Source: JBMSHD01 sp049416425 (lineage in GTDB: Bacteria; Pseudomonadota; Gammaproteobacteria; Francisellales; Francisellaceae). From it: a stretch of 25,027 nt of DNA. The stretch spans positions 1 through 25,027 of the forward strand of contig JBMSHD010000016.1 of assembly GCA_049416425.1 (NCBI GenBank). The letters run 5' to 3'. The notes beneath the pieces are model-generated. The model had not been told where the DNA came from. It was given only the letters and a program-made list of their open reading frames with translations, and did not search any database. Position numbers and translations under genes: made by a program. Of this stretch, positions 1-6,520 are shown in pieces. Numbering within the stretch: position 1 is the first letter of the stretch; every line of letters begins with the position of its first letter.

Positions 1-1
1 G

Positions 2-1036
2 CTACCCGGGTCTACTCGACCTCGCGTTCCGCTCTCCATGTCTCGCAGCGTTGGAGGTATTGTTCCAGTAATCACCAAACCCTTGTAAAAATGCAGAGGC
101 AAACAGTGAGCCATAGCGCAGCAGATAGTGGTGATCTACATCCGAGGCCATGGCATTTTGTGCTGTCTGTGGATCAATGGCATAGGCGGTGATTGAAATG
201 GTGTGATCGACATCTGGCAGCGACATCATGGTAAACTGAATGACCAGCTTTTCACCTTCGAGTTTAAAGCTTCCTAATAGTTTTGCATCTTTAAACTTCT
301 TGCCGACTATGGTGGCCATCACCGGTGTGCCTGGTTGATCGCTGTTTAGTTGGGTATCAAGTACGGCAAACAGCACATCTCCTGCCTTGGCGACAACGCT
401 GCCGCCGGAGTTTGTGTTGGAATCACGAGCATTTGCAGGGGGAGCAATGGCTGTTACGGTAACCACTGGTGAAGGAGGGGCGAGTGTCTGATCGATACTT
501 GCAAGCTGTTGTTTCATCTGTGCCATGAGACTGCTGTTTCCATTTTGGGTATTATTGGCATCCTCTGGAATCTGCTGAGGATTACTGTTGACAGAAAAAG
601 GGGGATGTTCACTTTCTTGATTTTGTTGAGATACCAGTTTTTGATAGAGACTAGATTGTGTTATCGTCGCGATACGTTTTTGCTGCGGCGTTAAACTCTC
701 AGCCTCTGAGGCCTGATTTTGTGTGTTGATATTCGGGGTGTTGTTGCTGATAAGGCTTTGACCGCTGTTTAAGGCGTGCTGCAACTGAGATTGAGCCTGA
801 GAATTGGCGAGTTTATTGTAATTTTGTGCTCTGAATTGACTGGTTTTGCCATCTTGGGATCCTGATGAGACGCTGACATAGGAGTTGCCTATTCCCGATC
901 TGGTGTCCGGTCTGCTTAAGAAACTGACCAGCATAATGATCGCCAGCATGATGATAAAAAAGAGTAAGAAAAGTCGTAGTCTGGGATGGGCTGCCAAAAA
1001 CTGGCGACACTTTTTCAGGTGTTTAGTCAGTATCAT
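2..1036 (-). CDS. dotG: DotG/IcmE-like T4BSS core protein (TraO/VirB10-type), C-terminus apparently cut short
   Basis: DotG is the inner-membrane-anchored, VirB10-like protein that links the inner membrane to the outer-membrane core of type IVB (Dot/Icm or IncI-type) systems. The 344-residue product has a short cytoplasmic N-terminus, one membrane segment at about residues 20-40, then a Ser/Gln/Asn-rich linker to about residue 185. The conserved TrbI/VirB10-like part follows, with AGDVLFAVLDTQLNSDQPG, then MATIVGKKFKDAKLLGSF, then RYGSLFASAFLQGFGDYW. Family members continue roughly 80-100 residues past this point, but here an in-frame TAG follows shortly afterwards at positions 2-4, so the 3' end is suspect. 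It lacks the long repeat region of Legionella DotG and is closer in size to plasmid TraO. The ATG overlaps the dotH stop (ATGA) and has a strong ribosome site (AAGGAGG) just upstream. Family assignment is firm; functionality of this copy is not. Confidence 0.85.
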   Translation of the reverse strand: MILTKHLKKCRQFLAAHPRLRLFLLFFIIMLAIIMLVSFLSRPDTRSGIGNSYVSVSSGSQDGKTSQFRAQNYNKLANSQAQSQLQHALNSGQSLISNNTPNINTQNQASEAESLTPQQKRIATITQSSLYQKLVSQQNQESEHPPFSVNSNPQQIPEDANNTQNGNSSLMAQMKQQLASIDQTLAPPSPVVTVTAIAPPANARDSNTNSGGSVVAKAGDVLFAVLDTQLNSDQPGTPVMATIVGKKFKDAKLLGSFKLEGEKLVIQFTMMSLPDVDHTISITAYAIDPQTAQNAMASDVDHHYLLRYGSLFASAFLQGFGDYWNNTSNAARHGERNARSSRPG

Positions 1037-1872
1037 GCGCCCTCCTTTATGTTAACTTGTTGTATCACGCCATTGACGGATAATAAGAAAGATGGCGTGC
1101 TGGTAAATTCATAGGCATTGATAATAGTCGGTGCCGTGCTTGATTCCTTGGCTTGCCATTGTGGTGAGATGAGAGTAGCCGGTGTTAACAGCAGATATTT
1201 ACCGGCATAGGACCAAAGCTCAGCGACATTTGAGGTCGTATTGAGGGACTGGGCTCCTTTGGGAGGAATGCCGTTTAACAGCGAGATCAAGACATCGGAG
1301 CTGGCCTTATCGACTGGATTTTGCTGCTCGTCGGCGGTCTGATAGCTGTTCACACGAATGTAATCGAGATAGTCCCATTGTTTTTGACCCAATACCAAAG
1401 ACAGCATCACCGGAACATTGAGGCCTTTGAGCATGATGGCGATATTGGCCTGACCATATGGTTTAAGGCCTTGAATCATCAGTACGGCACTTTTTTGATT
1501 CCAGCTGACATCAAAGTCTTGTTTATCACCGAGGCTGTAAGAGGTGATGGGCCAGATCTTGCCGGTCTTATCGGTCATGACGATTGAGCTGATCATGCCC
1601 TCACCGATGCGAATCACAGGTTCGACCCCACCGGGTTTGAAATCAACCGGAATAATGCTCGAGCTGCTTTGGGCAGGAGCTTGCCCAGGGGGCTCGGCGA
1701 TGGCTTTCTGCTGTTCATTGAGTCGCGTCTTATAGTCATGAATCTGGCTATTGCTTAAAGGGAATTTCTCGGCCATTATGCTGTTAAATGCCGCCGATTG
1801 CTGTGCTGATGTGTTTGCATATCCATTTCCGGCCAGCATCAGAACCAGGAATATAGCTAATGTTCTATGCAT
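1033..1872 (-). CDS. dotH: DotH/IcmK-like T4BSS outer-membrane core protein
   Basis: DotH (IcmK; TraN on IncI plasmids) forms the outer-membrane core of type IVB secretion systems with DotC, DotD and DotG. The product has 279 residues and a clear signal peptide (hydrophobic residues 5-18, probable cleavage after Ala19). A Gln/Pro/Ser-rich stretch runs to about residue 75. The conserved domain follows: PVIRIGEGMISSIVMTDKTG, then WPITSYSLGDKQDF, then GLNVPVMLSLVLGQKQWDY. This is the pattern expected of the family, which is somewhat longer in Legionella. It is translationally coupled to dotG by a 4-base overlap. The gene begins its own transcription unit here: dotI, which precedes dotH in the Legionella and IncI arrangements, is not upstream. 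No good ribosome site is visible before the ATG. Family assignment is confident; whether the system is an effector secretion or a conjugation apparatus cannot be told from two genes. Confidence 0.9.
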   Translation of the reverse strand: MHRTLAIFLVLMLAGNGYANTSAQQSAAFNSIMAEKFPLSNSQIHDYKTRLNEQQKAIAEPPGQAPAQSSSSIIPVDFKPGGVEPVIRIGEGMISSIVMTDKTGKIWPITSYSLGDKQDFDVSWNQKSAVLMIQGLKPYGQANIAIMLKGLNVPVMLSLVLGQKQWDYLDYIRVNSYQTADEQQNPVDKASSDVLISLLNGIPPKGAQSLNTTSNVAELWSYAGKYLLLTPATLISPQWQAKESSTAPTIINAYEFTSTPSFLLSVNGVIQQVNIKEGA

Positions 1873-2092
1873 AATTCAATAAAATAAATATTCTGCCTGT
1901 TTTATTTCTACTGCTATGCTAGCGATAATGAGGCCGAAATGCGCTCTAAATTTTCGAGCCAAATTTTGTCATTTATTATTTGACAACTGGCGAATTCAGG
2001 ATTCACTAAACCCGTTCCTAAATAATAAATTGATTCAAAATAAATCGAATTATTTGTAACTGCCTTTTCCATCCATATCTGATAAATTGCCG

Positions 2093-2121
2093 TTGAGATC
2101 TTGTTCTCACAATTTGATAAC
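2093..2121 (+). promoter_or_regulatory. Putative sigma-70 promoter of the SH2-like gene
   Basis: TTGAGA at 2093-2098 (5 of 6 to consensus), a 17-base spacer and GATAAC at 2116-2121 (4 of 6). Transcription would start near 2127, giving a leader of about 16 bases that contains the ribosome site at 2132-2136. It lies in the 270-base divergent interval between dotH and the SH2-like gene, in which nothing else convincing was seen. Seen by eye only. Confidence 0.4.
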
Positions 2122-2142
2122 AAAATAACAACGGAGCCTAAA

Positions 2143-2907
2143 ATGTTTTATATTTATCCAAAACCTGAATTTGGTCAGACTTATTTTAACAAATTGAAAC
2201 CAGGTGAATATTTGCTTCGAGAGAGTAGCATCGATGGTATGATTACGGTAGATCTTAAGATGAGTAAAGGTAACTGTAGATCTTGTCGTTTTAAATATGA
2301 TAGCGAGGCTATTAGATGGGATTGTCTTAGTGGAAATAGCCAGAAGGCTAATGAGAAGGTTCAAAAGGGTGAGGTAAAATATGACAAAATGGGGTCTAAG
2401 AAACTAACAGATGCTGAGTATGCAGTAGCGATTACCTCTTTGTTGCAAACGGTAGACAAAGACATCGCCAAGCCATCGAACCTGAAAATTCATAGACCCA
2501 CCTCATTGGATCGCAGTATTGAATCAGGTTATGTATTCTTTAAGGAGACGTTTAGCCGTAAAATTCCATTATCGATATTTGAGCAGATGGAATGTGTAAA
2601 TGCATATGAACTTCAACCTGGCAAGAAATATGTGCTAGGGACCAGTAAAAATTTGGGGGTGGATGATGAAGGGTATGATAAGGGCTTATTTTATCGTAAG
2701 GGTAAATTTTATGGTCTTGTAAGTACAGTATGGCTTAGTGACAAGACAAGTGACATCTCAACCTCAATGAATTCCAACAGTAACGATGACAAATTCCAAA
2801 AAACACGACTGCCAAGTTTGATCAATGAAATGCTAGAGCAAGAAAAGCAGCAAGAAAAGCAGCAAGCAAAGCAACTGGAGGGCTCCTCCACGGCTAGCCG
2901 CAATTAA
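2143..2907 (+). CDS. Hypothetical protein with N-terminal SH2-like domain; candidate T4BSS effector
   Basis: The 254-residue product is not recognised as a whole. Residues 1-105 have the order of an SH2 domain. A short helix-like segment is followed by GEYLLRESS at 21-29, matching the SH2 signature G-T-F-L-(L/V)-R-E-S. Arg26 sits at the phosphotyrosine-binding position. A strand (ITVDLKM, 34-40), a second strand (SCRFKYD, 47-53) and a helix like SH2 alpha-B (DAEYAVAITSLLQTV, 90-104) come next. Residues 120-200 are unassigned. The C-terminus (225-247) is a predicted coiled coil rich in Glu, Gln and Lys, encoded by a 12-bp repeat, and ends in a polar tail. There is no signal peptide or membrane segment. 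The ATG at 2143 is chosen over an upstream in-frame TTG at 2101 because CGGAG lies 6 bases before it. SH2 domains are rare in bacteria but known in Legionella effectors. Divergent placement beside dotH and the acidic/polar tail suit a T4BSS substrate. The effector role is inference. Confidence 0.6.
   Translation: MFYIYPKPEFGQTYFNKLKPGEYLLRESSIDGMITVDLKMSKGNCRSCRFKYDSEAIRWDCLSGNSQKANEKVQKGEVKYDKMGSKKLTDAEYAVAITSLLQTVDKDIAKPSNLKIHRPTSLDRSIESGYVFFKETFSRKIPLSIFEQMECVNAYELQPGKKYVLGTSKNLGVDDEGYDKGLFYRKGKFYGLVSTVWLSDKTSDISTSMNSNSNDDKFQKTRLPSLINEMLEQEKQQEKQQAKQLEGSSTASRN
2839..2874 (+). repeat. Three imperfect 12-bp tandem repeats encoding a QEKQ-type coiled coil
   Basis: Units CAAGAAAAGCAG (2839-2850), CAAGAAAAGCAG (2851-2862) and CAAGCAAAGCAA (2863-2874) lie in the coding sequence of the SH2-like gene near its C-terminus. 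The first two are identical. The unit length is a multiple of three, so unit gain or loss would not break the frame. Confidence 0.8.
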
Positions 2908-3059
2908 GCATAAAGGATTTATGGCAGAGGCTTGAAATTCTATTTTTACTCGGTTACGGTAAAGAGCAAGGGTCATCGAAGGAAAATAGCTTATGGACAG
3001 ACAAATACAAATTCGAAGATATTTCAACTTACACAGCTCCAGCGAAAGATTCCCGTAAA

Positions 3060-3710
3060 TCAACGTTTTCGAATCAGATTAAGACCATGCCTTAACGGCA
3101 AGAGTACATTATCAACAGTTGGATGTTCACAGATATAACGATTAAAATCATTCAGTGCCTGAGCTCGTTTATCGACAGGATCAAGAACCTCGCCACGCCA
3201 AAGCACATCATCAACCAATAGAATTCCGCCGGCTCGCACTTTATCAATCAGACGATCAAAGTAGAGTCTCGTCTGTTTTTTATCGGCATCGATGAAGACA
3301 AAATCGATATTCTCAGGCAGCCGATCAATCATATCATTCGCATCACCAATCAGCGTTATGATCTTATCTTCAAACCCGTTCGCCTCAATAAAACGCTGAG
3401 CAAGATCGTGCCCAATCTGATGGGGTCGATCTATGGTATAAATTTTTGTCTGGCGGGAACTTGACTCGGCCATCGCCAACGCCGAAACACCGCTGAAAGT
3501 GCCGATATCAACACAGATATCAGCAGCCATGGATGAGACAAAAAACTGAATCAGCTTGATCACCATGGTTTCAGATATCATTTGACTGCCATGAAGTGAG
3601 TCATAGGTTTCATGCTTTAATTCCAAAAGCCGTTGTGACTCCGGTTTCGTATGATCAAGACAGTAACGCCATATTCTCTCATCGCAAAAATAGTTCTGAT
3701 CATTTCTCAT
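3060..3710 (-). CDS. SAM-dependent O-methyltransferase (COG4122 / caffeoyl-CoA OMT-like family)
   Basis: The 216-residue product transfers a methyl group from S-adenosylmethionine to a hydroxyl acceptor that cannot be named from sequence. Family motifs appear in order: the SAM-binding glycine loop VDIGTFSGVSALAMA at 68-82, GDANDMIDRL at 122-131, the metal-site motif FIDADKKQ at 139-146, and GGILLVDDVLWRGEV at 161-175. Asp141 and Asp167/Asp168 are the expected divalent-cation ligands. The frame is open upstream to a TTG at 3833, but that start would add 41 polar residues and overlap the ispB promoter. The ATG at 3710 gives the usual family length and has AGAGG 11 bases upstream, so it is preferred. 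The gene is convergent with the SH2-like gene and divergent from ispB, so it is probably transcribed alone. No clear promoter was found for it. Confidence 0.88.
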   Translation of the reverse strand: MRNDQNYFCDERIWRYCLDHTKPESQRLLELKHETYDSLHGSQMISETMVIKLIQFFVSSMAADICVDIGTFSGVSALAMAESSSRQTKIYTIDRPHQIGHDLAQRFIEANGFEDKIITLIGDANDMIDRLPENIDFVFIDADKKQTRLYFDRLIDKVRAGGILLVDDVLWRGEVLDPVDKRAQALNDFNRYICEHPTVDNVLLPLRHGLNLIRKR

Positions 3711-3805
3711 GCCCTGTTTTGCCTCTTTATTAAATGCGCCGAGTATGATTTTTTCGTCATCATCGTATTTATTGTCTTCTCGACTACCTACCTTTTGTCC
3801 TGCTA

Positions 3806-3814
3806 TGGTATAAT
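3806..3814 (+). promoter_or_regulatory. Extended -10 promoter of ispB
   Basis: TGGTATAAT, a TGn extension directly joined to a perfect TATAAT (3809-3814), 36 bases before the ispB ATG. No matching -35 box lies 16-18 bases upstream, as is usual for extended -10 promoters. The start of transcription would be near 3821, giving a leader of about 30 bases. It probably serves ispB-ycgN-MFS. Confidence 0.6.
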
Positions 3815-3850
3815 CATCGACAATACTTCGCAAGATACATAACTATCATC

Positions 3851-4822
3851 ATGCTCACTTTGGAACAGATCCGCACTCTCATGCAAAGAGAGATTAATAA
3901 TAATAATCAGCTGATTATCGATGAGCTTTACTCAGATGTGCTACTGATCAATCAGATCAGCCAATACATCATCCATAGTGGCGGAAAAAGACTGCGCCCC
4001 CTGCTGTTGATGCTTGCCGCCAAAGCGCTTAACTATCATGAAGAAAATCATATCAAAGCCGCCGCCATCATCGAATTTATTCATACCGCTACCTTGCTTC
4101 ATGATGATGTTGTCGATGATTCCGCCTTGAGACGTGGTAAAAAAACGGCGAATAATGTCTTTGGTAATGCCGCCTCGGTGTTAACCGGTGATTTTCTCTA
4201 CTCCCGTGCATTTCAACTGATGGTCGATATCGATCAAATGGCAATTATGCGCGTGCTGGCCGATGCCACCAATAAGATTGCCGAGGGTGAAGTTCTCCAA
4301 CTGCTAAATTGTAATAATCCTGATATCAGCGAGGCTGACTACATGCAGGTCATCTACTGCAAAACGGCCAAGTTATTTGAAGCCGCCGTCGAAGTTGCCG
4401 CTATTTTGGCTCATGCCGATCAAAAGACCACAGAGGCCATCATCACTTATGGCAGACACCTCGGCAATGCGTTTCAAATCGCCGATGACATCCTCGATTA
4501 CACATCCGATGCCAAGACTTTGGGCAAAAATATCGGTGATGATTTGGCTGAAGGCAAAACAACCCTGCCGGTTATCTATACCTTAAATCATATCGATGAT
4601 GAAAACCAGGCGCTTATCCGCACGGCGATAGAGCAGGGCAAGCACCCGCAGATGGCGGAAATTGTCGCGCTTATTAAATCAAATGGTGGCGTTGAATATG
4701 CTTTGAAATGCGCCCAAAAAGAAGCACAGTCAGCCATCGATGCACTGAATTTTCTTCCGGATTCCGATTATAAAGAAGCGCTGATCTCTCTGTGCCATAT
4801 CGCCACAAAACGCAATCATTAA
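3851..4822 (+). CDS. ispB: Octaprenyl diphosphate synthase
   Basis: This trans-prenyltransferase condenses isopentenyl diphosphate units onto farnesyl diphosphate to make the side chain of ubiquinone or menaquinone. The 323 residues are full length for IspB. GGKRLRP (44-50) binds diphosphate. The first aspartate-rich motif is DDVVDD at 85-90, and the second is DDILD at 212-216, preceded by GNAFQIA and followed by KNIGDDLAEGKTTLP. The residues before the first DDxxD are not bulky aromatics, consistent with a long-chain product, but exact chain length is not readable. An extended -10 promoter lies 36 bases upstream; no Shine-Dalgarno sequence is obvious. ycgN follows after 16 bases, so the two are probably co-transcribed. 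The related enzyme IspA is excluded by the N-terminal sequence and length. Confidence 0.93.
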   Translation: MLTLEQIRTLMQREINNNNQLIIDELYSDVLLINQISQYIIHSGGKRLRPLLLMLAAKALNYHEENHIKAAAIIEFIHTATLLHDDVVDDSALRRGKKTANNVFGNAASVLTGDFLYSRAFQLMVDIDQMAIMRVLADATNKIAEGEVLQLLNCNNPDISEADYMQVIYCKTAKLFEAAVEVAAILAHADQKTTEAIITYGRHLGNAFQIADDILDYTSDAKTLGKNIGDDLAEGKTTLPVIYTLNHIDDENQALIRTAIEQGKHPQMAEIVALIKSNGGVEYALKCAQKEAQSAIDALNFLPDSDYKEALISLCHIATKRNH

Positions 4823-4838
4823 CAGAGCAGGAATATAA

Positions 4839-5279
4839 ATGGCTGACACAGAAAAAAATCCATTCTGGCGACACACCGCCTTGAAAGACATGAATAAAGC
4901 TCAATGGGAGAGCCTGTGCGATGGCTGTGGACTTTGCTGCCTGCATAAACTTGAAGATGAGGACACCGGTGAGATTCACTATACCAAAGTTGCCTGCCGG
5001 CTGTTAGACACAAAGACCTGCCGGTGCACGAATTATACCAGACGCAAACAGTTTGTTCCCGACTGCATGAAGCTCAATATTCATCATCTTAAACACGCTC
5101 ACAGCTGGTTGCCTGAAACCTGTGCTTATAGGCGCCTTTATCTGGGGCAGAACCTCCCTAAATGGCATCCTTTGATCTCTGGAGATAAAAATGCCGTGCA
5201 TAAGGTCGGCATCTCGGCGAAAAGCTTTGCCATCTCAGAAACGAATATCAACGGCGATCTGGATAACTATCTGTTATGA
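4839..5279 (+). CDS. ycgN: YcgN/UPF0260 cysteine-cluster protein
   Basis: A small cytoplasmic protein of the UPF0260 (YcgN, YkgJ-like) family, whose biochemical role is not established. The 146 residues include nine cysteines in the family pattern: CDGCGLCC at 27-34, then Cys53, Cys61, Cys63, Cys76 (in FVPDC) and Cys95 (in LPETCAY). These probably hold zinc or an iron-sulphur cluster. The length matches the family (about 145-155). The ATG has AGGA 6 bases upstream. The stop overlaps the next gene's start (ATGA at 5276-5279), so translation of the transporter is coupled to it. Confidence 0.9.
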   Translation: MADTEKNPFWRHTALKDMNKAQWESLCDGCGLCCLHKLEDEDTGEIHYTKVACRLLDTKTCRCTNYTRRKQFVPDCMKLNIHHLKHAHSWLPETCAYRRLYLGQNLPKWHPLISGDKNAVHKVGISAKSFAISETNINGDLDNYLL

Positions 5280-6520
5280 TTCAAGCTAAAAATCGATGGC
5301 TTATTATCAGCATCGTCTTTATTGAATGGGTAGAATACTCTCTCTATCTTTATTTAGGCGCTATTCTGGCGGCGGCGTTTTTTGGCAATGACAGCACGCA
5401 AAGCTTTGTCTTTATCTATCTTATCTTTGCCATCTCTTACTTGAGCCGACCATTTGGCGGATTTATCTTCGGTGCCTTTTCAGATCTCATTGGCCGCAAG
5501 AAACCACTGCTGATCAGCGGGCTTATTATGGCCTTATCAACGCTTTTAATCAGTGTTATTCCCGACTTTGATGCCATCGGTTTCGCCGCTCCACTGCTGT
5601 TATTGCTATTGCGTTTCTTACAGGGCGTCGCCGCTGCCGGTGAGTTTAATAACTCGGCGATTCTGTTGATGGAATACTCCGCCAGAAAACGGACATTAGC
5701 CGGAAGCTGGACAGGATTTGCCTCATCGGCCGGCATGTTTATCGGCTCATTGATCGCCCTTATCTGCATGCGCTATTTTTCTTCTCAAAGCTGGCGTGTC
5801 GCCTATGCTGTAGTCGGCGTTCTCTCGCTCTTTATTTTCTTTATGCGACGCCGCATTTTAGAATCCCCCAAATACCTGGCACATCAAGCCACAGAAAAAT
5901 CAAGCCCAAGGCTGTCAACGCTTTTTTCAGAAATCATCAACACCGCAAAATCGGCAACGCTTATTATCATTGTGGTATCCGCCTTTATGAGCGTGTATAT
6001 CTACACCTGCATGATCTATTTTATTCGGTTTTTCAGCGAATATTCGCCACTTAAAGATCTAAACCCACTGACGATTGTAAGCATAACACAAGCTCTGGTA
6101 ACACTTATTATTCCAATGATGGCATCACTGGCGGAGATAACAGACTATAAGAAGTTATTTCAAGCCTGTATCCTATTGATTGCGATAATGGCACCGATGC
6201 TGTTTTTATCTTCTCAATATGGCAGCAAAGCTGGACTCATTGCCGCCATTATCCTTTACATCATCGCCAATGGTGGCATCTCTGCCATCATTTTTCGTTA
6301 TATGTTTGAACTTGTTCCTACACCCATTCGCTGCCTGTCAACAAGCTTCAGTTGGAGCCTCTCAGCCGCCGTATTTGGCAGCACCGCCCCAATTCTGTCG
6401 AGCTTTTTTGTCGCCGAAGGCTTTCTTGACTTCCCCTGGCTTTATGTCACAGGATTAAGCATTTTGTGTTTTCTTGTTGTTACTTTCTCAACCCTTACAA
6501 ACAAAATTGTCGATTCTTAA
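5276..6520 (+). CDS. MFS transporter, metabolite:H+ symporter (ProP/MHS) type
   Basis: A 414-residue inner-membrane protein with about 12 hydrophobic segments. The first half carries the MFS loop 2-3 signature GAFSDLIGRKK at 66-76, preceded by SRPFGG (57-62), and the family motif RFLQGVAAAGEF at 113-124. SRPFGG and RFLQG...AGE are typical of the MHS branch, which includes proline/betaine, citrate, shikimate and alpha-ketoglutarate symporters. In Legionella, MFS transporters importing amino acids support growth in vacuoles. The substrate is not predictable here. The start overlaps the ycgN stop, and no separate ribosome site is seen. The last 26 bases overlap the 3' end of the convergent M29-like gene. 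Confidence 0.88.
   Translation: MIQAKNRWLIISIVFIEWVEYSLYLYLGAILAAAFFGNDSTQSFVFIYLIFAISYLSRPFGGFIFGAFSDLIGRKKPLLISGLIMALSTLLISVIPDFDAIGFAAPLLLLLLRFLQGVAAAGEFNNSAILLMEYSARKRTLAGSWTGFASSAGMFIGSLIALICMRYFSSQSWRVAYAVVGVLSLFIFFMRRRILESPKYLAHQATEKSSPRLSTLFSEIINTAKSATLIIIVVSAFMSVYIYTCMIYFIRFFSEYSPLKDLNPLTIVSITQALVTLIIPMMASLAEITDYKKLFQACILLIAIMAPMLFLSSQYGSKAGLIAAIILYIIANGGISAIIFRYMFELVPTPIRCLSTSFSWSLSAAVFGSTAPILSSFFVAEGFLDFPWLYVTGLSILCFLVVTFSTLTNKIVDS

Noticed and set aside
1914..2123. 69-codon minus-strand open frame between dotH and the SH2-like gene
   Set aside because: It starts with TTG (first internal ATG at 2072), has no ribosome site, overlaps the putative promoter of the SH2-like gene and matches no T4BSS component I know. 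AT-rich DNA readily gives such frames.
2932..3138. 68-codon plus-strand open frame after the SH2-like gene
   Set aside because: TTG start, no ribosome site, and its second half is antisense to the methyltransferase gene. The competing frame at 2898-3095 reads more like protein but has no start.
3711..3833. N-terminal extension of the O-methyltransferase from a TTG at 3833
   Set aside because: It would add 41 polar residues not typical of the family and overlap the ispB promoter. The ATG at 3710 gives the normal length.
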